From Bacteroides sp. (GTDB taxonomy: Bacteria > Bacteroidota > Bacteroidia > Bacteroidales > Bacteroidaceae): a stretch of DNA of 64,000 nt. The stretch lies in the NCBI RefSeq assembly GCF_030151085.1, contig NZ_JASLER010000081.1, positions 1 through 64,000 on the forward strand, written 5' to 3'. The notes beneath the pieces are model-generated. The model was not told the origin of the DNA, ran no database searches, and was given only the letters and a program-made list of their open reading frames with translations. Both the position numbers and the translations under genes were made by a program. Positions 28,336 through 36,062 of this stretch are shown piece by piece (position 1 is the stretch's first letter; the number at the start of each line of letters is the position of its first letter).

Positions 28336-29784
28336 ATGAACTGTTACATTAGAAAAGCATTACTCTTATTACTGCTTGTCACGCCTTTCAGTTTAGCGTT
28401 TCCACAAAAAGCGATAAGCATTCAAGGATTCTCTCAAATAGATCAGGTTGGCCGTATCGATTTATTGCCTCCGGTTCTATTTTGGTGGAGTACCTATTAT
28501 AAACCTGAACGTACTGTTTTTGAGAAAACGGCATCAGGTCGTTTCTGTCTGGAGAAAGCAATCAACCATCCTGAGGAACTTATGTTTAGTTTGCCTTATT
28601 CATGGTCTCAATCCGTTTTTGCAATGCCCGGAGATTCTATGCAATTTATGGTTGATTCAATAGCAGAAGGTAATTCAAAGAGTTACTACATGAAATTCAC
28701 AGGAAAGAATGCGGCCCAGTGGAATTATGGGCATCTTTTCCGTGTGAGATTTCCTTATAAAGACAGACCTACTTTTAAAAAAGGGGAAAATATTGGAGAC
28801 TATAAGCATACAGTGGCAGTTTGGAAAGAGCAACAATTGGATTTTCTTCGGGCATACAGGCAGGAGCATACACTGACGGATGATTTCCTGGCTTATGCCA
28901 ATGCATGTATTGATAATAATTATGCTTTCCAATTGTATTTGCCAATAAGGAAGGAACTTATTCCTAAAGATTCTATTCCAGCCGATTACCTGAGTGAAGT
29001 TGACAAGATGAATTTTAATGATGATAAACTATTGGATTGTTTCAAGGAAACATTGATCTTGAGATATATTCATTGCTATACAGATGACAAATGGAATCAG
29101 TTCGATACGCTTTACCAAAATATTGTGGACCATTTCACGGGGCAGACTCGTGCTTACTTACTGACTTCGTTAATTGGTGAATTCGCTGAACGCCAAGACC
29201 AGTCGCACGCTGCTCAACTGTCGAATGCTATAAAGGAATCTGGCAAGTACGTCCAAGAACCGCTTTATGCAGATTGTATCAAGAAGAGTGAAGAGTTTTA
29301 TCTTAAATTGAAAAAGGGTATACCCGAAGACATTTTGACCAATGTCTTTATTGTTCCTTATGGCTCTTCCTCCACCATTTCTTTCAAAGAATTGTTGGAT
29401 AGTTTGAAAGGCAAACCTGTTTACATTGACTTTTGGGCGAGTTGGTGCAGCCCCTGTAAATCAGATATTGCCAACTCGGCAGAATCAAAGAAGTATCTGA
29501 ATGAAAAAGGAGTTGTCTACTTGTATCTTTCCGTAGATAAGGATGCTGAGAAATGGGAAGCTACTGCCAAAAGTGAAGGAGTAACAGAGAACCAATACCT
29601 CCTAAAGAATAATGTGGATTGTCCGTTACTCAAATATCTGAATATCGGTTTCTTTCCTAAATATGTTCTTCTAGACCGTGCTCACAAACTGATAGACATG
29701 AGTGCGCCGCGTCCGACTCCGACTTTTTTCCCTAGATTGAAAGAAATTGTCTCAGGCATAGATGCTAAAGTAGTCAGGTTTTAA
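28336..29784 (+). CDS. TlpA-like thioredoxin-fold secreted protein
   Basis: Periplasmic thiol-disulfide protein of 482 residues with a signal peptide (ending FSLAFPQ). Residues about 25-340 form a large N-terminal region without a motif I recognise, as in many Bacteroides TlpA-like proteins. The C-terminal thioredoxin domain has the active site WCSPC (Cys371, Cys374) in YIDFWASWCSPCKSD and the cis-Pro region FPKYVLLD. It is 50 bp after GH20 and probably co-transcribed. Similar proteins are common in glycan loci; the redox partner is unknown. Confidence 0.85.
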   Translation: MNCYIRKALLLLLLVTPFSLAFPQKAISIQGFSQIDQVGRIDLLPPVLFWWSTYYKPERTVFEKTASGRFCLEKAINHPEELMFSLPYSWSQSVFAMPGDSMQFMVDSIAEGNSKSYYMKFTGKNAAQWNYGHLFRVRFPYKDRPTFKKGENIGDYKHTVAVWKEQQLDFLRAYRQEHTLTDDFLAYANACIDNNYAFQLYLPIRKELIPKDSIPADYLSEVDKMNFNDDKLLDCFKETLILRYIHCYTDDKWNQFDTLYQNIVDHFTGQTRAYLLTSLIGEFAERQDQSHAAQLSNAIKESGKYVQEPLYADCIKKSEEFYLKLKKGIPEDILTNVFIVPYGSSSTISFKELLDSLKGKPVYIDFWASWCSPCKSDIANSAESKKYLNEKGVVYLYLSVDKDAEKWEATAKSEGVTENQYLLKNNVDCPLLKYLNIGFFPKYVLLDRAHKLIDMSAPRPTPTFFPRLKEIVSGIDAKVVRF

Positions 29785-30220
29785 TTCTGCATTGCAATGA
29801 ATGTTTCAGTTTGCTTCAAGTCTGTTGGATATTAATAGAAAACTTCCTCAACCCTTATTTGAAACCTCCTTTGAGTAGATATAAAAGTTGCTTTTGTAAT
29901 ACTGAAAACTATAACCGAAGCTTTTGATTATAAAACCGAAGATTCTGATTATAGTTTGTCTTATATTCAAAGACACTTTTATATCTATATAAAGCAAGTT
30001 TTCTCTTAACAGTGAGTAATTTTTATATTAATAAAGCGAATCAGAAATTAAAGGAACTATCGATTCGTTTAGTAGTTGGAAGAGTTCCAGCCGATACTCC
30101 TCTCATATTAATGAATGCTACTTCTTGAACTAGAGTAAAATCGTTCAAGTTCAGGATAAAATCAACAAGAGGGTATTGTTGTTTCTCTAAAATCTTCCTT
30201 GCTTAACGATATTATCCTTT
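29785..30220. other. Intergenic region upstream of susC of the third locus
   Basis: No credible gene. It holds the nested inverted-repeat element at 29837-30004 and, after it, about 200 bp of AT-rich sequence leading to the operator at 30221. No terminator with a T-run was found directly after the thioredoxin gene. Confidence 0.55.
29837..30004. repeat. Nested inverted repeats enclosing 21-bp direct repeats
   Basis: The outer arms AGAAAACTT (29837-29845) and AAGTTTTCT (29996-30004) are perfect complements. The inner 20-bp arms (29869-29888 and 29975-29994) are complementary at 18 of 20 positions, including a perfect 13-bp core TAGATATAAAAGT. Between them, two copies of CCGAAGnTTnTGATTATA start 21 bp apart (29915 and 29936), with a partial third copy before. 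It lies between the thioredoxin gene and the susC promoter. It could be a large RNA or DNA hairpin or an invertible segment; I see no TAnnTTTG box inside. Confidence 0.75.
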
Positions 30221-30267
30221 ATTTGTACGCGATTCTTCTACCTCAATCGGCGTAGTCGTTACCTTTG
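30221..30267 (+). promoter_or_regulatory. Candidate HTCS operator plus -7 box upstream of susC
   Basis: TTTGTACGCGATTC (30222-30235) is identical over 14 bases to the element before GH20. TACCTTTG at 30260-30267 is the -7 box, again 39 bp from the aligned element start. This would drive susC-susD, with a leader of about 70 nt. Confidence 0.8.
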
Positions 30268-30345
30268 CAAGCAGAACCTTTGTAGATGGAGTTGCGCAAC
30301 GACACGACGGGTTTATTAAAAATGTTATCTTAATCAACTACTATT

Positions 30346-33300
30346 ATGAATGTAGAAAAAACATCAGAAAAGCATGTCGGCTTCTTATATAAGCGTCGAC
30401 TATTAAACAAGCTCTCCGCTTTGTTAGCACTATTCATTATTCTGGCTTTTACCACGGCAAGCGCACAAAGCTTGCAGAAGAAGGTGATAACGGGAACCGT
30501 TACCGACCAGGCAGGCGAATCAATCATCGGAGCCAACGTTCTTGAAAAAGGAACATCCAACGGAACTATTACGGATATAGATGGAAAGTTTAAACTCGAA
30601 GTAGATGCCAAAGGCGTTATTGTGGTGTCATTCATAGGATATACTACGTCTGAAACTCCGGTAGGAAAACAGACAAACTTCAATATTAAACTGCAAGACG
30701 ATTCACAGGCGTTGAGCGAGGTCGTAGTGGTAGGTTACGGTGTGCAACGCAAAGTAACCACTAGTGGAGCCGTATCGAAAGTCGACGGTGGCGAACTGAC
30801 TAAAGTTGTGATGCCCAATGCTGCAAAAGCATTGCAAGGACAAGTGTCGGGTCTGACCATTATCGACCGTGGTGGCGCTCCCGGCTCAGATAGTCCTGTA
30901 ATCTACCTGCGTGGTATCGGTACGACCGGTTCTTCTTCACCACTCGTTTTGGTAGATGGTGTGGAGATGTCGCTCAGCGCCGTACCTTCTTCGGAGATTG
31001 ATAATATCTCAGTGCTGAAAGATGCCGCTTCGGCTTCTATCTACGGTTCGCGTGCGGCACATGGTGTAATCCTTGTTACTACTAAGAAAGGAAAAGCAGG
31101 TAAAATAAATGTAAGCTATAATGGCTCTATCGGTCTACAAGACAGAGCAATAAAGGCCAAGCAAGTTTCGGCTCGCGAATATATGGAAATGGTAAATGAG
31201 GCTATTCTGAACTCGGGCAAAGCAAAAGGAAAATATTCCGAAGACGACATTATTGCCACAGAAAGAGGAACAGACCCTTATAAACATGCCTATAACGTAT
31301 GGCCTGACGAAGTATTCAAGAGTACTTACATCACTGAACATAACCTATCCGTAAACGGTGGCAATGAAAACGCCCGTTACTTGGTGTCATTCAATTACCT
31401 GGATCAACCCGGTCTGACAGCCAATACGAACTTTGAACGTTACAATTACCGCACAAGCACAGAACTCAAGATAAATAAGTACATCAAACTGAACAGCGAT
31501 ATTACCTATCGTCACGATGACCGCCTTAAACCCCAGAAGTTGGGCGATGCCTTGTATCGTGCCTGGGCTATGCAGCCCACTTCTCCCATCCGTTATGAAA
31601 ATGGCGACTATGCACTGGATGGACAGAATCTGAATGCAGTATCTTATACCGACCTGAATGTGGTAGGTGAGGAACGCTATGTATGTGACGCTATCTTTGG
31701 GCAGGCTAAAGTCGATATAGAACCGCTGAAGGACCTCGTGTTCACGGGTCTCGTATCATTGAACGGACTTTGGGATCGTCAGAAGATTCACTATAAAAAT
31801 CATAAGTATTATAATGAAGAAGGCAAGCTCGTTACACAAAATAACAATCCCAATAGCGTAGAAGATGCACGCAACAACCGCTACGAACTTACACTGCGTT
31901 TCCTTGCTAACTATAAGAAACAGCTGGGCGAAAATCATAGTCTCTCTTTCCTTTATGGTATGGAGCAGACATCCTATCGCAACTACTGGTCGAAAGCACA
32001 GCGCAAAGATTTGATTTCGGACGAACTTCCCGATGTATCACTTGGTTCGGCAGCCAGCCAGTTTGCCGACGGTACTCCCAAAATGTGGGGCATCAACTCA
32101 TTCTTCGGTCGTATCAACTACGGTTTTAAGGACAGATATTTGTTTGAAGCTAATCTGCGTGCCGATGGCTCTTCACGATTTGCTGAAGGACACAAATGGG
32201 GCGTTTTCCCTTCTTTCTCTGCCGCATGGCGCATCTCGGAAGAGAACTTCATGAAGAGCCTTACCTTTATTGACAACCTGAAGTTGCGTGCTTCATGGGG
32301 ACAAACCGGTAACGAGCGTATTGACGAATTTATGTACCTTCCGCAATATGGAACTGAAAATGTAATTGTTAACAACGTGCTATCAACAGCTGTTCGCCAA
32401 ACCAAGATGGCTAATCCTGACATAACTTGGGAAACAGTAGAGCAAACTAACATCGGTCTGGACTTCAGCATGTGGAACGGTCAGTTCTTCGGAGAGATAG
32501 ACTGGTATCGCAAGGACACAAAAGATATTCTGCTGGCATTGGGTATTCCCCGCTTCATCGGGCTCGATGCTCCCATGCAGAATGCCGGTGTAGTAAGAAA
32601 TAGTGGTATTGAGACAATGCTTGGTTTCCGTAAGTCATTTAAAGACTTCAAGTTTACTACTTCGGTGAACTTCTCTTATAACGATAATAAATGGGTAGAC
32701 CGTGGCAGTGATGAACGTAATATCAACGGTTGGACTATTCAGGCAGTAGGTTCACCCATACATGCATTCTATATTTACAAAGCCGATGGGCTGATAGCCA
32801 ACGACGAGGAACTTGCCGAATACAAAGCAAACCATAAGTCCGACCCACGTGGTATGGCAGTGTTGAAAGCCGGTGATGTGAAGTTTGTAGACACTAATAA
32901 GGACGGTACAATTGATTCTAAGGACCGCCAGATATACAGACCTAATATTCCTGCGTATACATTCGGATTGAATCTGAATGCCGAATATAAGGGGCTGGAC
33001 TTGAGTTTGTTCTTCCAAGGTTCTGCTGGTGGCAATCAATTCCTCGAAAAAGAATATGTAGAAGGACCCAACTATGAAGTGTTCACTGGTATACACTTCC
33101 GCGACCGTTGGACGGAAACCAATCAACGCGGTGATGCTTCTATGCCTCGTCTTGAAGCTGCCAATAACCGCAATTCATCTAATTACAACTCTTTCTTCTT
33201 GCAAAATTGTTCGTACCTCCGCCTGAAGAATGTTCAGTTGGGTTATACACTGCCCGCTACTTTTGTAAAGAAAATAGGCATGAACAAACTGAGAGTGTAT

Positions 33301-33429
33301 GTATCAGGTTCCAACCTGCTTACTTTCAGTGGCATGTTCCAAGGGATAGATCCGGAAAAAGAAAATGGAAGATTGGATGCTTATCCCACCCTGCGTACAA
33401 TAAACTTTGGTGTTAACATTAATTTCTAA
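30346..33429 (+). CDS. SusC/RagA-like TonB-dependent outer-membrane transporter
   Basis: Outer-membrane oligosaccharide importer of the third locus. A long charged N-region precedes the signal hydrophobic core (ALLALFIILAFTTASAQ, to about residue 41). The CarboxypepD_reg-like domain is about 46-118 (ITGTVTDQAGESIIGANVLEKG). The TonB-box-like SEVVVVGYG is at 124-132. The plug shows the SusC signatures LVLVDGVEMSL and SVLKDAASASIYGSRAAHGVILVTTKKG. The barrel ends GVNINF. 1027 residues, normal. It is preceded by the operator-type promoter at 30221 and followed after 9 bp by its SusD. Enzymes around it (GH20, GH2, GH35, GH3, GH97) suggest a branched glycan with GlcNAc and galactose. Confidence 0.95.
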   Translation: MNVEKTSEKHVGFLYKRRLLNKLSALLALFIILAFTTASAQSLQKKVITGTVTDQAGESIIGANVLEKGTSNGTITDIDGKFKLEVDAKGVIVVSFIGYTTSETPVGKQTNFNIKLQDDSQALSEVVVVGYGVQRKVTTSGAVSKVDGGELTKVVMPNAAKALQGQVSGLTIIDRGGAPGSDSPVIYLRGIGTTGSSSPLVLVDGVEMSLSAVPSSEIDNISVLKDAASASIYGSRAAHGVILVTTKKGKAGKINVSYNGSIGLQDRAIKAKQVSAREYMEMVNEAILNSGKAKGKYSEDDIIATERGTDPYKHAYNVWPDEVFKSTYITEHNLSVNGGNENARYLVSFNYLDQPGLTANTNFERYNYRTSTELKINKYIKLNSDITYRHDDRLKPQKLGDALYRAWAMQPTSPIRYENGDYALDGQNLNAVSYTDLNVVGEERYVCDAIFGQAKVDIEPLKDLVFTGLVSLNGLWDRQKIHYKNHKYYNEEGKLVTQNNNPNSVEDARNNRYELTLRFLANYKKQLGENHSLSFLYGMEQTSYRNYWSKAQRKDLISDELPDVSLGSAASQFADGTPKMWGINSFFGRINYGFKDRYLFEANLRADGSSRFAEGHKWGVFPSFSAAWRISEENFMKSLTFIDNLKLRASWGQTGNERIDEFMYLPQYGTENVIVNNVLSTAVRQTKMANPDITWETVEQTNIGLDFSMWNGQFFGEIDWYRKDTKDILLALGIPRFIGLDAPMQNAGVVRNSGIETMLGFRKSFKDFKFTTSVNFSYNDNKWVDRGSDERNINGWTIQAVGSPIHAFYIYKADGLIANDEELAEYKANHKSDPRGMAVLKAGDVKFVDTNKDGTIDSKDRQIYRPNIPAYTFGLNLNAEYKGLDLSLFFQGSAGGNQFLEKEYVEGPNYEVFTGIHFRDRWTETNQRGDASMPRLEAANNRNSSNYNSFFLQNCSYLRLKNVQLGYTLPATFVKKIGMNKLRVYVSGSNLLTFSGMFQGIDPEKENGRLDAYPTLRTINFGVNINF

Positions 33430-33438
33430 TACAACAAG

Positions 33439-35112
33439 ATGGACATTATGAAAAGATATAAGAAAGCTTGGCTCTACGGAGCACTGTGCCTTACAATGGG
33501 GCTGACAAGCGGATGCGAAAGTAATATTAACCTGGAACCACAAGGCATTATTACTGCTGAAGGTTACTTTAAATCGCAAGATGATTTTGAAAAGGCATTG
33601 AACGGACTTTACGACCGTTTCCATTACGATAATTACCCCTTCTGGATGGATGGTGTAACCGACAATGGACTTATCAACCAAAGTTGGAACTGGGGGTATG
33701 ACCTCAGTTTGGGCAACGGAAGTTCCACATCCAGCTTCTCTACCGACAAATGGAAACGAAGCTATATTTCCATTCAGCGTGCCAATAATATAATTACTAA
33801 TATAGACCGCTATCAATGGCCGGGAGGTGAGAGTGATGCCAACCGCAACCGTATCTTAGGTGAAGCAAAAACCGTACGTGCTTTCTTCTACCTTGACTTG
33901 CTGGGCAGTTTCGGAAGAATTCAGTTCTATACTGTCAACCCCGCATCTGTAGCTGAGAGCAAGACTTTGAAGCAGGTGGAAGACTTAAAGCCCGTATACG
34001 ACTTCTTATTGAATGACCTCAAAGAAGCGATTGCCGGACTGCCCGAAAAGGCGGCTCATAAATTCAAGATAGGTAAGCCGGCAGCTCGCCTGCTCCGTGC
34101 CCGTATGGCTGCTTACGCTGCCGGTTATCTGAAGGATAAAAACTATTATAGCACGACTCTTGAAGAAACTGCTTTACTTGTATCCTCTGCTCCTAAACTG
34201 GGTGACTATAATAATCTCTTTATAGACGGATGTGAGAAGATTGATGAAGTGATTCTTGCCAAAGGATACACCATCGACAAGAAGAATGGTTGGGGCAACT
34301 GGTACAATCAGTCTATTAACGGCTATTGCGTAACTGTACCTACCAAGTCGATGGTAGATGCTTACGAATACATGCAACCCCGCGACGAAAAGTTGCCTTA
34401 TCTCCACAAAGATCCACGTCTTTATGCCAGTATCTATGTGCCGGGCATGAAACTGCGTGACAGGTATTATAATACCATCCCCAACAATATTGTAACCAAG
34501 GACGGAAAGAGTTACTTCGACCCTGCTCAAGAGTATGGTGCTCTGCAAGATGCTCCCGTATCGGTAGGCGATGCCTTGGGCGAAGGCGGTGGCAGCGAAT
34601 GGAACAAAACTTGTTCGGGTTTCACTTGGAAGAAGTATTGTCAGGGCTTGGAAACTTGGACTACTTTCAACTCATTTATTATTTTCCGTTATGCAGAGGC
34701 TTATCTGCTAAGGGCTGAGGCATTGGTAGAAACCAATGGTGATATCACCGAGGCAAAGGGATTGGTGAAAACCATACGTGATCGTGCCGGAAATACGAAT
34801 GATATAGATGAGGCTGTTAAGAATCTGTATGGTGGAAGCTTGCTTGATCTTATCCGCAATGAAGCACGCGTAGAGTTTGCCCACGAAGGCATGCGCTTCT
34901 TTGATATTCGTCGTTGGAACACCTTCCTGGAAGTGATGAATAAACCTATAGGGGGAATAGAGTATTACGTAGATACCGATAAAGGTCGTGTGAAGAAGGT
35001 GCTTGTACCGGCTGTACGCACTACTTATACTATGAAAGACTTCTGGTGGCCCATTCCGCAAGAAGAAATCGATGTGAACGAAGGACGTTTGACGCAGAAT
35101 AAAGACTGGTAA
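33439..35112 (+). CDS. SusD/RagB-like outer-membrane lipoprotein
   Basis: Ligand-binding partner of the preceding SusC. Lipobox LTSGC gives Cys26; Met4 (33448) is an equally good start. The mature N-terminus NINLEPQGIITAEGYFKSQDDFEKALNGLYD is classical SusD_N, and the C-terminal RagB region shows YAEAYLLRAEAL, NEARVEFAHEGMRFFDIRRW and WWPIPQEEIDVN. 557 residues, usual length. It ends 43 bp before a strong stem-loop, so the susCD transcript probably stops there. Confidence 0.95.
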   Translation: MDIMKRYKKAWLYGALCLTMGLTSGCESNINLEPQGIITAEGYFKSQDDFEKALNGLYDRFHYDNYPFWMDGVTDNGLINQSWNWGYDLSLGNGSSTSSFSTDKWKRSYISIQRANNIITNIDRYQWPGGESDANRNRILGEAKTVRAFFYLDLLGSFGRIQFYTVNPASVAESKTLKQVEDLKPVYDFLLNDLKEAIAGLPEKAAHKFKIGKPAARLLRARMAAYAAGYLKDKNYYSTTLEETALLVSSAPKLGDYNNLFIDGCEKIDEVILAKGYTIDKKNGWGNWYNQSINGYCVTVPTKSMVDAYEYMQPRDEKLPYLHKDPRLYASIYVPGMKLRDRYYNTIPNNIVTKDGKSYFDPAQEYGALQDAPVSVGDALGEGGGSEWNKTCSGFTWKKYCQGLETWTTFNSFIIFRYAEAYLLRAEALVETNGDITEAKGLVKTIRDRAGNTNDIDEAVKNLYGGSLLDLIRNEARVEFAHEGMRFFDIRRWNTFLEVMNKPIGGIEYYVDTDKGRVKKVLVPAVRTTYTMKDFWWPIPQEEIDVNEGRLTQNKDW

Positions 35113-35155
35113 CTAACGGTTGTATGAGAAGGTATTAGTTGAAAAGTATAAGTGT

Positions 35156-35200
35156 GAACCGTTATATTGTAAAAAATGCGATATAACGGTTCTATATTTA
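35156..35200 (+). terminator. Stem-loop terminator after SusD
   Basis: GAACCGTTATAT (35156-35167) pairs perfectly with ATATAACGGTTC (35181-35192) around a 13-nt loop and runs into TATATTTATA. The T-run is interrupted, but the 12-bp stem is strong. Confidence 0.7.
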
Positions 35201-35274
35201 TACAGGACATTAAAATAAATAGTTTACTATGAATAAGAAAGTAGGTTTTATAGTAACAATGTAACTGCTGGTAT

Positions 35275-35994
35275 ATGAAGAAAAGTAATAGACCGATCAT
35301 CGGCATCTCTACGGAAATTGATATTCCGGAAAGAATAGCTGTCAAAAGGAAGTATGTGGATGCTGTTATTCAAGGAGGCGGCATCCCCATTCTTATTCCT
35401 TTTACCGACAATGCGGATATTCTTCAATCGGTCATTAATGTGATAGATGGTTTGCTTTTGACCGGTGGGAACGATATATCCCTTGTGCTTTATGAAGAAG
35501 AAGCTATTGCAGAATGTGCGGCTTTTTGTGTAGAAAGAGATTCTTTTGATTATACGTTGTTAAGATTGGCCTCAAAATGTAGAACTCCTGTGCTGGGCAT
35601 TTGCCGGGGCATGCAGATAATCAATACTTACTTTGGAGGTACATTGTATCAGGACTTACCTACTCAATATCCCTCTGATGTATGTCATCGTTCTCAAAAT
35701 GCTGATTTGGTGGCAAGGCATGATATTCATTCTCCGGAAGGTGGCATACTGTATTCTATTACCGGAAAAGAATGTTTGGAAGTTTATTCTATCCATCATC
35801 AGGCAGTCAACAAGATAGCTGACGGCTTTAAAGCTACAGCATTCTCGGTTGATGGTGTTGTGGAGGTTATAGAATCTGTTTCAGGTGATATTTGGGGCGT
35901 GCAATTCCATCCGGAGTTATCAGTTGCTGATGGCAATAAGGAGATGCTGCAAATATTCAGGTACTTTATCAATCAAACGAGAATAAAGAGATAA
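35275..35994 (+). CDS. Class-I glutamine amidotransferase-like gamma-glutamyl hydrolase (peptidase C26)
   Basis: Cytoplasmic protein of 239 residues without a signal peptide, of the PuuD-like family that hydrolyses gamma-glutamyl bonds. The catalytic triad is visible: Cys110 in LGICRGMQIIN, and His212 and Glu214 in VQFHPELS. LLTGGNDISLVLY is the usual oxyanion and substrate region. It sits alone between the SusD terminator and the GH2 promoter, inside a glycan locus but not an obvious part of glycan breakdown. Its substrate is unknown; it could be a bystander or act on an amine released from the glycan. Confidence 0.85.
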   Translation: MKKSNRPIIGISTEIDIPERIAVKRKYVDAVIQGGGIPILIPFTDNADILQSVINVIDGLLLTGGNDISLVLYEEEAIAECAAFCVERDSFDYTLLRLASKCRTPVLGICRGMQIINTYFGGTLYQDLPTQYPSDVCHRSQNADLVARHDIHSPEGGILYSITGKECLEVYSIHHQAVNKIADGFKATAFSVDGVVEVIESVSGDIWGVQFHPELSVADGNKEMLQIFRYFINQTRIKR

Positions 35995-36011
35995 CTTTTA
36001 AATTAAGCAAT

Positions 36012-36019
36012 TATCTTTG
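36012..36019 (+). promoter_or_regulatory. Putative -7 promoter box for GH2-GH35
   Basis: TATCTTTG fits TAnnTTTG and lies 43 bp before the GH2 start. Unlike the other three promoters of this locus, there is no TTTGTACGCRATTC element 39 bp upstream, so GH2-GH35 may be controlled differently. Confidence 0.5.
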
Positions 36020-36062
36020 CGAGAGAAGATAAGACTACAGAACAATTATAAAAAGAATACCA

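Noticed and set aside
29889..29974. Invertible promoter
   Set aside because: The inverted repeats fit, but no TAnnTTTG box is present in either orientation of the core, so I list it as an element of unknown function instead.
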